Shown: positions 43,504-53,325 of the stretch, one piece after another
How positions within the stretch are numbered: position 1 is the stretch's first letter
Layout: each line of letters begins with the position of its first letter
From: Rhizobium sp. CIAT894
GTDB lineage: Bacteria > Pseudomonadota > Alphaproteobacteria > Rhizobiales > Rhizobiaceae
Assembly: GCF_000172795.2 (NCBI RefSeq)
Contig: NZ_CP020948.1
Location: 62,001 to 126,000, forward strand
Reading direction: 5' to 3'
Length of the DNA: 64,000 nt
Notes under the pieces: model-generated
Told to the model about the DNA's origin: nothing
Seen by the model: only the letters and a program-made list of their open reading frames with translations
Database searches by the model: none
Translations under genes and position numbers: made by a program

Positions 43504-43780
43504 GCCGGCTCTGCGCTATCACATATCGAGCGCCGTGGTCGCGACCGTGCCGGCCCACACCGCAGCTGTGCTCGCGGCGCTCGCTGAAATGCGGAATGTG
43601 GAGGTTCACGGTCATGCCAACGGCAAGATCGTCATCGTCATCGAGGGAACGAGCACGGGCATGCTCGGCGATCGTCTGTCGCAAATCTCGCTTCTGGACG
43701 GGGTGATTGCGGCAAACATGGTGTTCGAGCATGTCGAGGAGGAGATGCAAGGCCATGACGGGAGAACTGAACAGGCGTGA
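43496..43780 (+). CDS. napD: NapA maturation chaperone NapD
   Basis: A 94-residue cytoplasmic chaperone which binds the NapA twin-arginine signal until cofactor insertion. [20 protein letters not shown] (strand-helix of the ferredoxin fold) and [17 protein letters not shown], then MVFEHVEEE match the family. It begins inside napF (ATG 43496) and its last codons overlap the napA start (43755), typical of napEFDA operons. Confidence 0.9.
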   Translation: MPEPALRYHISSAVVATVPAHTAAVLAALAEMRNVEVHGHANGKIVIVIEGTSTGMLGDRLSQISLLDGVIAANMVFEHVEEEMQGHDGRTEQA

Positions 43781-46259
43781 CCTTCTGAAGGCCCAGGCCG
43801 CGGCCATCGCCGCGGCAGCCGCGGGAATAGCAATGCCGGCCGTCGCGCAGCCGGTGCCCGGCGGCGTCGGCGCATTGGAGATCAAATGGTCGAAGGCCCC
43901 CTGCCGTTTCTGCGGCACCGGTTGCGGCGTCATGGTGGGCGTCAAGCAAGGCCAGGTCGTTGCAACGCATGGAGATATGCAGGCAGAGGTCAATCGCGGC
44001 CTGAACTGTATCAAGGGCTATTTCCTCTCCAAGATCATGTATGGCGAGGATAGGCTTCAGCCCCCCCTGCTGCGCAAGCGCGACGGCCGCTACGCCAAAG
44101 ACGGCGAGTTCGAACCGGTGAGCTGGGACGAGGCCTTCGACGTGATGGCCGAGCAATGCAAGAAAGTGCTCAAGGACAAGGGGCCGACGGCGGTCGGCAT
44201 GTTCGGCTCGGGCCAATGGACGATCTTCGAAGGATATGCCGCCACAAAGCTGATGCGGGCCGGCTTTCGTTCCAACAACCTCGACCCCAATGCCAGGCAT
44301 TGCATGGCGTCTGCCGCTTACGGGTTCATGCGCACCTTCGGCATGGACGAGCCGATGGGCTGCTACGACGATTTCGAGAACGCCGACGCCTTCGTGCTCT
44401 GGGGCTCTAATATGGCGGAGATGCATCCGATCCTGTGGACGCGCGTCGCCGATCGCCGGCTGGGGCAACCGCATGTCCGCGTTGCGGTGCTTTCGACTTT
44501 TACGCACAGGAGCATGGATCTCGCCGACATTCCCATCGTCTTCAAGCCGGGAACCGATCTGGCAATCCTGAACTTCATTGCCAATCACATCATTCAGACG
44601 GGACGCGTGAACGAAGACTTCGTCCGCGACCACACGAAATTTGCAAAAGGCGTCACCGATATCGGCTACGGCCTGCGCCCGGACAATCCGGTTGAAGTCG
44701 CCGCGGCCAACGCCAAGGATCCCGGCAAAACCGAGCCGATGGATTTCGACGCCTTCAAGGAATTCGTCAGCGAATACACGCTGAAGAAAACATCCGAACT
44801 CACCGGCGTCGATCCGGAATTCCTGGAGCAGCTTGCCGAACTCTATGCCGATCCCGGCCGCAAGGTGATGTCGCTTTGGACGATGGGCTTCAACCAGCAT
44901 GTCCGCGGCGTCTGGGCGAACCAGATGATCTACAATCTGCACTTGCTGACCGGCAAGATCTCCGAGCCGGGCAACAGCCCGTTCTCGCTGACCGGCCAGC
45001 CCTCGGCCTGCGGGACGGCCCGTGAAGTGGGAACCTTCGCCCATCGCCTTCCCGCCGACATGACGGTGGTGAATCCCGAGCACCGCAAGCATGCCGAAGA
45101 AATCTGGCGTGTCCCGCAAGGGATCATTCCGGAACAGCCTGGATATCATGCCGTCCAGCAGGACCGCATGCTGAAGGACGGCAAGCTGAATTTCTATTGG
45201 GTGCAGGTCAACAACAACGTCCAGGCCGGACCGAACACCAGCAACGAGACCTGGCAGGGTTATCGCAACCCGGAGAATTTCGTCGTGGTTTCGGATGCCT
45301 ATCCGACCATAACCGCGATGAGTGCGGACCTGATCCTTCCCGCGGCGATGTGGGTCGAGAAGGAAGGCGCCTATGGAAACGCCGAACGGCGCACCCATGT
45401 CTGGCATCAGCTCGTCCAGGCCAAGGGCGAGGCGCGATCCGACCTCTGGCAGATCGTCGAATTCTCGAAGCGGTTTACCACCGATGAGGTCTGGTCGACG
45501 GACATCCTCGATGCCAATCCGGAGTATCGGGGAAAAACGCTCTTCGACGTGCTGTTCCGCAATGGCGAGGTGGATAAATTTCCGCTCAGTGAGATCAGCG
45601 CCGAATACGACAATGCCGAGGCCAAGGCGTTCGGGTTCTATATCCAGAAGGGCCTGTTCGAGGAGTATGCCTCCTTCGGGCGCGGCCACGGACACGACCT
45701 CGCGCCGTACGATACATATCATGAAGTACGCGGGCTCCGCTGGCCGGTGGTCAACGGCCAGGAGACGCGCTGGCGATACCGCGAAGGCTACGACCCCTAT
45801 GTGAAGCCCGGCGAGGGCGTGAAATTCTACGGCCAGAAGGACGGCAGGGCGGTCATCCTGGCTGTACCTTACGAGCCGCCGGCAGAATCTCCCGACGACG
45901 AATTCGACTTTTGGCTGGTGACGGGCCGTGTGCTCGAACACTGGCATTCCGGATCGATGACGATGAGGGTTCCGGAGCTTTACCGGGCTTTTCCCGGCGC
46001 GCGATGTTTCATGAATGCCGAGGATGCCCGCAAACGTGGCATCAACCAGGGAGCGGAGGTGCGGATCGTTTCCCGCCGCGGCGAGATCCGCTCGCGCATC
46101 GATATCAGAGGCCGGAATCGAATGCCGTCAGGCGTCATCTTCGTCCCCTGGTTCGACGCCAGCCAGTTGATCAACAAGGTCACGCTCGACGCCACCGATC
46201 CCATCTCCAAGCAGACGGATTTCAAAAAATGCGCGGTCAAGATTCTTCCCGCCGTTTAA
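43755..46259 (+). CDS. napA: Periplasmic nitrate reductase catalytic subunit NapA
   Basis: An 834-residue bis-MGD molybdoenzyme reducing nitrate to nitrite in the periplasm. Twin-arginine signal [19 protein letters not shown] (6-24). The [4Fe-4S] motif is C50-x2-C53-x3-C57 with C85 ([21 protein letters not shown]). The molybdenum ligand is C183 (ARHCMASA). The body contains [17 protein letters not shown] and the C-terminal [17 protein letters not shown]. Length is normal. ATG 43755 lies inside napD. It receives electrons from NapC through NapB. The physiological role is probably redox balancing or denitrification. Confidence 0.97.
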   Translation: MTGELNRRDLLKAQAAAIAAAAAGIAMPAVAQPVPGGVGALEIKWSKAPCRFCGTGCGVMVGVKQGQVVATHGDMQAEVNRGLNCIKGYFLSKIMYGEDRLQPPLLRKRDGRYAKDGEFEPVSWDEAFDVMAEQCKKVLKDKGPTAVGMFGSGQWTIFEGYAATKLMRAGFRSNNLDPNARHCMASAAYGFMRTFGMDEPMGCYDDFENADAFVLWGSNMAEMHPILWTRVADRRLGQPHVRVAVLSTFTHRSMDLADIPIVFKPGTDLAILNFIANHIIQTGRVNEDFVRDHTKFAKGVTDIGYGLRPDNPVEVAAANAKDPGKTEPMDFDAFKEFVSEYTLKKTSELTGVDPEFLEQLAELYADPGRKVMSLWTMGFNQHVRGVWANQMIYNLHLLTGKISEPGNSPFSLTGQPSACGTAREVGTFAHRLPADMTVVNPEHRKHAEEIWRVPQGIIPEQPGYHAVQQDRMLKDGKLNFYWVQVNNNVQAGPNTSNETWQGYRNPENFVVVSDAYPTITAMSADLILPAAMWVEKEGAYGNAERRTHVWHQLVQAKGEARSDLWQIVEFSKRFTTDEVWSTDILDANPEYRGKTLFDVLFRNGEVDKFPLSEISAEYDNAEAKAFGFYIQKGLFEEYASFGRGHGHDLAPYDTYHEVRGLRWPVVNGQETRWRYREGYDPYVKPGEGVKFYGQKDGRAVILAVPYEPPAESPDDEFDFWLVTGRVLEHWHSGSMTMRVPELYRAFPGARCFMNAEDARKRGINQGAEVRIVSRRGEIRSRIDIRGRNRMPSGVIFVPWFDASQLINKVTLDATDPISKQTDFKKCAVKILPAV

Positions 46260-46729
46260 GGCGACCGGAATGGCAGGCAGTCGCAGCCGGCATCGTCGTT
46301 TTCCTGGCGACGGCCGCCTTCGGCCAGGTGGTGCAGCAAACCGTCCCTCAGCTGGAGGGCCCGACGCCTTCGATGGAAACAGGGGATGCCAAACCCCTGC
46401 CGAAGTGGATCGTCGACGACAAGCGCAGGATGCGGGCCTATCCGGACCAGCCGCCGATTATCCCGCATTCGATCGAAGGCTATGAGCTGTCGGTCAATGC
46501 CAACCGCTGCCTCTCCTGCCATAAGCGGGAATTCACCCAGGATAGCGGGGCGCCGATGATCAGCGTCACGCATTATATGACGCGAGACGGCCAGATGCTC
46601 GCCGACGTTTCCCCTCGCCGGTACTTCTGTACGGCGTGCCATGTGCCGCAGGCGGACACCCCGCCGCTCGTTCCCAATGCGTTCAAGGATATGAGCGAGC
46701 TCGGTTTCAAACCGGCCGGGAGCGAGTGA
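46229..46729 (+). CDS. napB: Diheme cytochrome c subunit NapB
   Basis: A 166-residue periplasmic electron donor to NapA, with two haem motifs, CLSCH (94-98) and CTACH (134-138), and the conserved [20 protein letters not shown]. The membrane-type signal [15 protein letters not shown] follows a basic N-terminus. The ATG at 46229 overlaps napA by 31 bases, as is usual in this operon. A few histidines beyond the haem motifs provide axial ligands. Confidence 0.95.
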   Translation: MRGQDSSRRLRRPEWQAVAAGIVVFLATAAFGQVVQQTVPQLEGPTPSMETGDAKPLPKWIVDDKRRMRAYPDQPPIIPHSIEGYELSVNANRCLSCHKREFTQDSGAPMISVTHYMTRDGQMLADVSPRRYFCTACHVPQADTPPLVPNAFKDMSELGFKPAGSE

Positions 46730-46734
46730 CCGTC

Positions 46735-47445
46735 ATGATCGCATTTATCAGGAAAGCGGTTCTCTGGGCGTGGTCGATCCTGACGACGCCGGCGGCAACG
46801 ATCGGGCTCGGCGTCCTGACGCTCGGCGGCTTTGTCGGCGGCGTCCTCTTCTGGGGTGCGTTCAATACCGCGCTCGAACTGACCAATACCGAAAAATTCT
46901 GCACCTCCTGTCATGAAATGCATGACAACGTCTATCAGGAGCTTTCGCGCACCATCCATTTTTCCAACCGGTCGGGGGTGCGCGCGACCTGCCCGGACTG
47001 CCACGTACCGCATCAATGGACCGACAAGATCGCCCGCAAGATGCAGGCCTCCAAGGAGGTCTGGGGCAAGATATTCGGCACGATCAACACCCGCTCGAAG
47101 TTTCTGGAAAAGCGGCTGGAGCTTGCCCAGCATGAATGGGCGCGCATGAAGGCCAATGACAGCCTGGAATGCCGCAACTGCCATTCGGCGGTGGCGATGG
47201 ATCTGCAGAAGCAGACACAACGCGCTGCCGAGATCCACACCCGATATCTGCTTACCGGCCAGGCGACCTGCATCGACTGCCACAAGGGTATCGCCCATGA
47301 GCTGCCGAACATGGAAGGCATCGATCCCGGCTGGAAAATGCCGAAAGAGCTCGAGGGTAATAAGAGCGCCGATGCGACGCCGATCGACGATCTCCAAAAT
47401 GCCATGGCAAGGGCTCACGCGTCATCGATGGAGATCATGAGATAA
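46735..47445 (+). CDS. napC: Tetraheme quinol dehydrogenase NapC
   Basis: A 236-residue NapC/NirT cytochrome: one N-terminal membrane helix (~14-45, [20 protein letters not shown]) and four haem motifs, CTSCH (56-60), CPDCH (86-90), CRNCH (146-150), CIDCH (179-183). It oxidises quinol at the membrane and feeds NapB. It is the last nap gene, ending 28 bases before a convergent lipid gene. ATG 46735 is used; a GTG at 46726 is possible. Confidence 0.95.
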   Translation: MIAFIRKAVLWAWSILTTPAATIGLGVLTLGGFVGGVLFWGAFNTALELTNTEKFCTSCHEMHDNVYQELSRTIHFSNRSGVRATCPDCHVPHQWTDKIARKMQASKEVWGKIFGTINTRSKFLEKRLELAQHEWARMKANDSLECRNCHSAVAMDLQKQTQRAAEIHTRYLLTGQATCIDCHKGIAHELPNMEGIDPGWKMPKELEGNKSADATPIDDLQNAMARAHASSMEIMR

Positions 47446-47472
47446 GCCTTCGCTTTCACCCCATTGGACTCC

Positions 47473-48402
47473 TTAGACGGTGTACCAATAGCGGACGATG
47501 TGGAAGAACAGTGGGGCGGCGAAGGTGATGGAGTCCAGGCGGTCGAGCACGCCGCCATGACCCTCGATGACATAGCCCCAGTCCTTGGCGTTGAGATCGC
47601 GCTTGATCGCCGAAAGCACGAAGCCGCCGAAGAAGCCCGCGACGACGATGATCGTGCTGACAGCCGCTGCCTGCAGAGGCGAGAACGGCGTCAGGCGATA
47701 GAGCAGCGTTCCCACCAGGATGGCCGAGGCGCCGCCGCCGAAGAGGCCTTCGAGCGTCTTCGAGGGGCTGATGTTCGGCGAGAAGCGGTGTTTTCCGAGA
47801 AGCTTGCCCCAGACATACTGGAAGACGTCGCTGAGCTGCACGACGATGACGAGATAGACGAGGAGAAGGGCCGAGGGCGTACCGGTCTGCAGCATCAGCA
47901 GTGCGGGAGCATGGCTGATCGAATAGACCGTCAGCATCAATCCCCATTGCACCCTGGCGGTGCGCGCCAGGAATTCGTTGACGTCGCCCGTCAGGGTCGC
48001 CACCGCCGGCAGGATCAGGAAGGCATAGACCGGGATGAAGATCGCGAAGAGGCCGTACCAGAGTGTCCCGAGCAGCACGTAGTGCACCGGCAGGACGACG
48101 AAGAAGGACAGGAACAGCGCCAGATGGTCGCCGCGCCGCGATGGCGTCAGCGTCCAGAATTCGCGAAGCGCCATGAAGGACAGGAATGCGAATAGGACGA
48201 CCACCGCTGTATCGCCGAGCAGGATCGCACCGCCGAATATCGCGACCATGATCCACCAGGAGCGGATACGGGCATTGAGATTGTGGACGGTCGCAACGGA
48301 TCCGGGCTCGGTCGCGCGCCGCTGAAGGATGAAGCCGATGGCCGAGGCGACCGCCAGCAGGCCGAGGATCGCGGCAAGCACAATGGAGAAAAAGCTGCTC
48401 AT
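47473..48402 (-). CDS. Phosphatidate cytidylyltransferase (CdsA-type)
   Basis: A 309-residue membrane enzyme making CDP-diacylglycerol from CTP and phosphatidate. The signature at the C-terminus is complete: SAIKRDLNAKDWGYVIEGHG then GVLDRLDSITFAAPLFFH. Eight or so hydrophobic helices are visible. It overlaps the plsC gene by four bases (48399-48402). This is probably a second cdsA copy besides the housekeeping one, in a small lipid operon. Confidence 0.9.
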   Translation of the reverse strand: MSSFFSIVLAAILGLLAVASAIGFILQRRATEPGSVATVHNLNARIRSWWIMVAIFGGAILLGDTAVVVLFAFLSFMALREFWTLTPSRRGDHLALFLSFFVVLPVHYVLLGTLWYGLFAIFIPVYAFLILPAVATLTGDVNEFLARTARVQWGLMLTVYSISHAPALLMLQTGTPSALLLVYLVIVVQLSDVFQYVWGKLLGKHRFSPNISPSKTLEGLFGGGASAILVGTLLYRLTPFSPLQAAAVSTIIVVAGFFGGFVLSAIKRDLNAKDWGYVIEGHGGVLDRLDSITFAAPLFFHIVRYWYTV

Positions 48403-49019
48403 GCGATGTGCTTTCCGTCCGCTAACTCGATGACTGCTGCACGGGCGCGCGCCAGAAATGCGTCCTTTCCTTCGCCCGGTTCGACGCGCAGCGCCTTGCC
48501 GAAGCGCGCGGTGCAGGTGATCGGCACGATGAGCCAGCTTCCCTTCGGCAGGATGCGCTGAAGATTGTCGAGATGGATCGGCACGAGATCGACGTCGGGG
48601 AAACGGCATGCAAGGCGATAGATGCCGCTGCGGAAAGGGGCGATCTCCTCGCTGGCGCTTCTCGTGCCTTCGGGGAAGATCAGGACCGAGCGCCCCTCAT
48701 CGAGCAGGCGCTCGACCGGCTCCAGCGGATTGCTGTCTGGCAGAGGCTTGCGGTCTATCAGGACAGCGCGCAGGCCTTTCTCCGCAATGAAACGCCGAAA
48801 AGCGCTCGTTCCCCAGTAATCGCGCGCCGCGATCGGGTGGGTCAGCCGCCGCACCTGATACGGCAGGGCAGCCATGACGGCAACGGTATCGACATGGCTG
48901 TTGTGATTGGCGAAATAGATGCGGCGGCGGGGGTCGGGCGTACAGCCCCGCCACTCGCTTCGGGCGCCGACCATGATCCGGACGAACAGCACGAGAAGGC
49001 GACGGATGAGCGCGGTCAT
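48399..49019 (-). CDS. 1-acyl-sn-glycerol-3-phosphate acyltransferase (PlsC-type)
   Basis: A 206-residue lysophosphatidate acyltransferase. Catalytic motif FANHNSHVDTVAV (H-x4-D), substrate motif LIFPEGTRSASEEIAPFRSG, and one membrane anchor at the N-terminus (IRRLLVLFVRIMVG). It supplies phosphatidate for the CdsA product that follows. ATG 49019 overlaps the stop of the truncated gene upstream (ATGA), so translation is coupled to it. Confidence 0.9.
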   Translation of the reverse strand: MTALIRRLLVLFVRIMVGARSEWRGCTPDPRRRIYFANHNSHVDTVAVMAALPYQVRRLTHPIAARDYWGTSAFRRFIAEKGLRAVLIDRKPLPDSNPLEPVERLLDEGRSVLIFPEGTRSASEEIAPFRSGIYRLACRFPDVDLVPIHLDNLQRILPKGSWLIVPITCTARFGKALRVEPGEGKDAFLARARAAVIELADGKHIA

Positions 49020-49153
49020 AGTCTCTCCAGGAAACGGTTGAGGTTCATCCTGCGCGTGGTAGCGGTGCGCGCCAGCCACGCACTCAGCCCGATCGCCCAG
49101 GACGACGACCGGCTCGCGATCGGCCGCCGCGAGGCGTCTTCTTCTTCACCCAT
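49016..49153 (-). pseudogene. Deletion scar of a CDP-alcohol phosphatidyltransferase gene
   Basis: A 45-codon frame, RRPIASRSSSWAIGLSAWLA at its start and MNLNRFLERL at its end. The first half matches the start of rhizobial CDP-alcohol phosphatidyltransferases as I remember them, and the last ten residues look like the end of such a gene. The ~150 or more residues with the CDP-alcohol motif are missing. The frame is intact and ends ATGA on plsC, so an in-frame internal deletion is likely. It probably still helps couple translation of plsC. The family assignment needs alignment. Confidence 0.5.
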
Positions 49154-49389
49154 TACAATTTCCCCAACCCAATAGCTCTATGCATAGCCTGCCGGAGTCG
49201 TCGCGCCAAGCCCTGCAGATCCGGCCCCAGAAGCACGGCGGCACCGGGTGTGCAGCCCTGTCATATCTCGTTCTTTCAGCCAGGTCGGGGCGGCCGATCA
49301 GCCTGATTTTTAAGCTTAATCGTTGCTTGACACATTTTTGGGCGTTGCTATGATTTTTGAACCAAATGGTAAAAAAGGGGGAGCAATCA

Positions 49390-50376
49390 ATGACCAAAGA
49401 CATCCTGATTTCACGCCGGGCAGTCATCGCATCGGGCATTGCGCTTGGCGTCAGCGGCTTCGCCCCGCTCGCAAGGGCTGCTGCCCCGTTGAAAGTCGCC
49501 GGCATTCATGCGTCGCCGGTTGAAAATGCCTGGAATTCCTGTCTTCACAAGGCCCTTCAGGACGCGGCCAAGGACGGCGTCATCGAATATGTCTTCTCCG
49601 AAGGCGTCTCCGGCACCGATTATCCCCGCGCTATGCGCGAATATGCCGAACAGGGCAACAAGCTGATCATCGGCGAGGCCTATGCCGTGGAAAAGGAGGC
49701 CCGGCAGGTCGCGGCCGACTATCCCGATACCGCTTTCGTGCTGGGTTCAAGCGGCGAGCAGGCCGGCGACAATTTCGGCGTTTTCGGCACCTGGAACCAC
49801 GACGGCGCCTATCTTGCCGGCATGCTGGCGGGCAAGATGACCAAGTCGAACGTCGTCGGTTCGGTCGGCGCGATCCCGATCCCCGAGGTCAATATGCTGA
49901 TCAACGCCTTTGCCGCGGGCGTCAAGGCGGTCAACCCGGATGCAAAACACCTCGTCTCGTTCATCGGCACCTTCTTCGATCCGCCGAAGGCCCGTGAAGC
50001 TGGTCTTGCCCAGATCGACGCCGGCGCCGACATCCTGTTCGGCGAACGCATTGGCACGGCCGACGCTGCCAAGGAGCGCGGCATCAAATCGGTCGGCTCG
50101 CTGATCGATTACACGCCGCGTTATCCGGATACGGTGTTTGCCAACGCCATGTGGTATTTCCGCCCGATCCTGAATGCTGCGATCGCCGATGTCGCCGCCG
50201 GAAAACCGGTCGGCCGGAATTACACATCTTACGGCCTGATGAAGGAAGGCGGCAGCGACATCGTCTTTGTCAAGGGTGTCGCGCCCGCCGAAGCGGAGGC
50301 CGCGATGGAATCCAAGCGCGCCGAGATCAAGGCCGGCACCTTCGAAGTTCCGAAGATGATGGACGAGCCGAAGTAG
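49390..50376 (+). CDS. BMP-family (nucleoside-type) periplasmic binding protein
   Basis: A 328-residue Bmp/PnrA lipoprotein-like solute-binding protein. N-terminal RRAVIASGIALGVSGFAPLA is a Tat-like signal, with cleavage about AARA. Typical segments: ASPVENAWNSCLHKALQDAA, FGTWNHDGAYLAGMLAGKM, VNMLINAFAAGVKAVNPDAK. ATG 49390 follows GGGGGAG; the track-style ATG at 49357 lacks a site. It starts an operon with an amidase, ATPase, two permeases and a deaminase. The ligand is probably a nucleobase-like or cyclic amide compound. Confidence 0.9.
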   Translation: MTKDILISRRAVIASGIALGVSGFAPLARAAAPLKVAGIHASPVENAWNSCLHKALQDAAKDGVIEYVFSEGVSGTDYPRAMREYAEQGNKLIIGEAYAVEKEARQVAADYPDTAFVLGSSGEQAGDNFGVFGTWNHDGAYLAGMLAGKMTKSNVVGSVGAIPIPEVNMLINAFAAGVKAVNPDAKHLVSFIGTFFDPPKAREAGLAQIDAGADILFGERIGTADAAKERGIKSVGSLIDYTPRYPDTVFANAMWYFRPILNAAIADVAAGKPVGRNYTSYGLMKEGGSDIVFVKGVAPAEAEAAMESKRAEIKAGTFEVPKMMDEPK

Positions 50377-50383
50377 TCGGCTC
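50365..50383 (+). terminator. Hairpin across the binding-protein stop codon
   Basis: GAGCCGA-AGTAG-TCGGCTC is a perfect 7-bp stem; the loop holds the TAG stop of the binding-protein gene (50374-50376), and the right arm touches the amidase ATG (50384). It could stabilise the 5' mRNA and limit amidase translation, so that the binding protein is made in excess. There is no U-tract. Confidence 0.5.
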
Positions 50384-51796
50384 ATGCGGGGCGATGCGAC
50401 GGAACTGGCGGCAGCGCTGAGGCATGGCAGCCTGGGCGCCGCAGAAGCGATGCAGACCTCTCTCAAGAGAGCTGCACGGCATGAGTCGCTCGGCGCGATC
50501 GCCTATCTCGATGCCGCCATGGGTCTCGCCTCGGCGAAGGCTTGCGATGGGGATCGGCAGCGCGCGCCCGGCGATTTTGCCGCCCGGCCCTTTGCCGGCG
50601 TGCCGACCCTGGCGAAGGATCTTGGCGGTCCCTTTGCCGGGCTGCCGGTGACGGCGGGTTCCCGCCTCTTCGAACGACAGGGAGGCGAAGCCGATTCCGA
50701 TCTCGCTTCCCGGTTCCGCGATGCCGGCTTCTGCCTGTTCGGCCTGACGACGAGCCCGGAATTCGGTCTTTCGCTCGCCAGCGAACCGGCGATCGGGCCG
50801 GTCTGCCGCAATCCGCTCGATCCGGCCCGCACCGCCGGCGGCTCCTCCGGCGGTGCGGCGGCGGCGGTTGCGGCCGGGATCGTCGCGATCGCCCATGCCA
50901 CCGATGCCGGCGGTTCGATCCGTGTGCCGGCCGCCTGCTGCGGTCTCGTCGGACTGAAGCCGACGCGCGGCGCTATCCCGGGCGGACCCTCCTTCGGCAA
51001 CCATCTCGCCGGCATCGCGAGCGAACTGGCGGTCTGCCGTTCGGTGCGCGATACGGCGCTGATTTTCAGCTGGCTGAGCGGTCATACGCGCGGACCTGTT
51101 GCGGATCCCTCCCCCGTCGATATTGACAACGGCCGTTTGCGGATCGGCGTGCTGACCGACACCGGGCCGACCTATCCGACCGAGAGCGATCGGCTTGCCG
51201 TCGTCGAGGACGCGGCGCATGCGCTCGAGAGCGACGGACACGAGATCGTTCCGCTCACCTGGGCCGAGTTCGAATGGAGCGTCGCCGCCAGCGGGCGTGC
51301 CTTTGCCGATATCGTCTCCGTCAACCTCGCAACGCTCATCAAGGCAGCGGCTTTGGATGAGGGCAGGGCCGAGCCTCTCACGCAGGCTTTCGCGGCGCGC
51401 GGGCGGGCGCTATCCGCCACCATGCTCTGGAGCACGCTGAACGATGCCGTTCTGGTCAGCCATCGTCTCTGGGCACTGTTCGACAAGGTCGATTGCATCC
51501 TGATGCCGATGCTTGTCTCTGCGCCCCTTGCGATCGGCTCCTTCCCGTCCGATCATGCCGACACGGATCTGCATCTCGAACGCATGGCGGCATTCGCGCC
51601 GCTTGCCTGCTTGGCCAATATTTCGGGTTTTCCTGCTTTGACGCTCCCTTTCGGACAGGATCAACAGGCCATGCCGCTGCCGGTGCAACTGATGGCGCCT
51701 ATGGGGCATGAGTCCCGCCTTCTGTCGCTCGCCGCACGCCTGGAAGCCGAGGCGCGATGGCAGCACCGTTTTCCGGTGGCAGGATTGCCGTCATGA
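50384..51796 (+). CDS. Amidase-signature family hydrolase
   Basis: A 470-residue amidase. Ser-cisSer-Lys triad: K78 in TLAKD, serine in TAGGSSGGAAA (154/155), nucleophile S178 in DAGGSIRVP. Length and motifs are normal. No signal peptide. ATG 50384 starts seven bases after the binding-protein stop codon, inside the hairpin region. In the operon it probably opens or trims an amide in the imported ligand before the deaminase-like enzyme acts. Specificity cannot be read from sequence. Confidence 0.9.
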   Translation: MRGDATELAAALRHGSLGAAEAMQTSLKRAARHESLGAIAYLDAAMGLASAKACDGDRQRAPGDFAARPFAGVPTLAKDLGGPFAGLPVTAGSRLFERQGGEADSDLASRFRDAGFCLFGLTTSPEFGLSLASEPAIGPVCRNPLDPARTAGGSSGGAAAAVAAGIVAIAHATDAGGSIRVPAACCGLVGLKPTRGAIPGGPSFGNHLAGIASELAVCRSVRDTALIFSWLSGHTRGPVADPSPVDIDNGRLRIGVLTDTGPTYPTESDRLAVVEDAAHALESDGHEIVPLTWAEFEWSVAASGRAFADIVSVNLATLIKAAALDEGRAEPLTQAFAARGRALSATMLWSTLNDAVLVSHRLWALFDKVDCILMPMLVSAPLAIGSFPSDHADTDLHLERMAAFAPLACLANISGFPALTLPFGQDQQAMPLPVQLMAPMGHESRLLSLAARLEAEARWQHRFPVAGLPS

Positions 51797-53325
51797 CCGG
51801 GCCTGTTCTGGAAATTATCGGCGTCAGCAAACGCTTCGGCGACAATCTCGCCAATGACGATATTTCCATGGCCCTCGCCAGCGGTGAGATCGTGGCCTTG
51901 CTCGGCGAGAACGGTGCCGGCAAGACCACGCTGATGAGCATCCTTTTCGGCCACTACATGCCCGATGCCGGCCGAATTCTGATCGAGGGGGCGGAGGTGC
52001 CGCCGGGAAAACCGCGCGCAGCGATCCGCGCCGGCATCGGCATGGTGCACCAGCATTTCTCGCTGGCGCCTAATCTGACGGTGCTTGAAAATGTCATGAC
52101 CGGCACGGAAGGACTGTGGTCCTGGCGTTCGGCAACGTCAGCGGCGCGCAAGAAGCTGCTGGCCATTTCCGAGCGCTTCGGCCTCACGGTCGATCCCGAT
52201 GCGCGGCTTGGCGACCTGTCGGTCGGCGAGCAGCAGCGGGTGGAAATCCTCAAGGCGCTTTATAACGATGCCCGCATCCTGATCCTCGACGAGCCGACGG
52301 CGGTGCTGACCAATATCGAGGCCGAGCGGTTGTTCACGACACTGAAGGAAATGGCCCGCCAGGGCCTGTCACTGATCTTCATCTCGCACAAGCTCGACGA
52401 GGTGATGGCTGCGGCCGACCGTATCGTGGTGTTGCGCGGCGGCAAGATGGTCGCCGAACGCAAAGCGTCTGACACCAGCAAGACGGAGCTCGCCGAACTG
52501 ATGGTCGGGCGGCGCGTGACGCGGCCTGTGCGCGAGCCATCGACACCGGGGGCCATCGTCCTCGAAGCGGACGGTGTGACGGTGCGCACCGGCGGCGTCG
52601 ACCGGCTGAAATCGATCAGCTTTCGGCTGCATCAGGGAGAGATCCTCGGCATTATCGGCGTTTCGGGCAATGGCCAAGCGGCGCTGGCGCATCTTCTGTC
52701 CGGCATGCTGGCGCGCAGCGGCGGCGACCTCAAGCTATTCGGGGAAACGGTTGGTCATCTCGGTGTTGCCGATGTCGTCGAAGCCGGCATCGGCCGTATT
52801 CCCGAGGATCGCAACCATGAAGGCGTGATAGGGGAAATGGCGATCTGGGAAAACGCGGTGCTGGAGCGCATTGCTTCGCCCGCCTTCTCGCGCCGTGGTT
52901 TCGTCGACCGCAAGGCCGGCATGGCTTTCGCCAGGGAGATCATCGACGGGTTCGACGTTCGCGGCGGCGGCCCGGCGATCCGCACCCGGCTGCTTTCCGG
53001 CGGCAATATGCAGAAGCTGATCCTCGGGCGCAGTCTTTATCGGCGGCCGCGCATCCTGATTGCCGCACAGCCTGCCCGAGGCCTCGACGAAGGGGCCGTG
53101 GCCGCCGTGCATGCGCGCCTGCTCGACGCCCGCCGGCAGGGGACTGCGGTGCTGCTGATCTCGGAGGATCTTGACGAGGTGATCGCGCTCGCAGACCGTA
53201 TCCAGGCGATCGTCGGCGGCCGGCTGTCGCCGCCCGTCGCCGCCGATGGCGCCGACGCCCGCAGGCTGGGGCTGATGATGGCTGGGGAATGGCAAGAGGC
53301 CCGCGAGGCCGATCATGCGATTTGA
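51793..53325 (+). CDS. Dual-domain ATPase of a nucleoside-type ABC transporter
   Basis: A 510-residue RbsA/NupA-type ATPase with two nucleotide-binding domains. NBD1 is canonical: Walker A GENGAGKTT, signature LSVGEQQRVEILKAL, Walker B LILDEPTAVLT. NBD2 is degenerate, with GVSGNGQAALAHLL for Walker A and LIAAQPARGLDEGAV for Walker B, the normal state for this family; its signature is LSGGNMQKL. ATG 51793 overlaps the amidase stop by four bases. Confidence 0.9.
   Translation: MTGPVLEIIGVSKRFGDNLANDDISMALASGEIVALLGENGAGKTTLMSILFGHYMPDAGRILIEGAEVPPGKPRAAIRAGIGMVHQHFSLAPNLTVLENVMTGTEGLWSWRSATSAARKKLLAISERFGLTVDPDARLGDLSVGEQQRVEILKALYNDARILILDEPTAVLTNIEAERLFTTLKEMARQGLSLIFISHKLDEVMAAADRIVVLRGGKMVAERKASDTSKTELAELMVGRRVTRPVREPSTPGAIVLEADGVTVRTGGVDRLKSISFRLHQGEILGIIGVSGNGQAALAHLLSGMLARSGGDLKLFGETVGHLGVADVVEAGIGRIPEDRNHEGVIGEMAIWENAVLERIASPAFSRRGFVDRKAGMAFAREIIDGFDVRGGGPAIRTRLLSGGNMQKLILGRSLYRRPRILIAAQPARGLDEGAVAAVHARLLDARRQGTAVLLISEDLDEVIALADRIQAIVGGRLSPPVAADGADARRLGLMMAGEWQEAREADHAI

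Noticed and set aside
43638..45947. Very long minus-strand open frame (769 codons) opposite napA
   Set aside because: High-GC codon bias in napA keeps the antisense frame open; the translation is low-complexity with no domain, and NapA is certain on the other strand.
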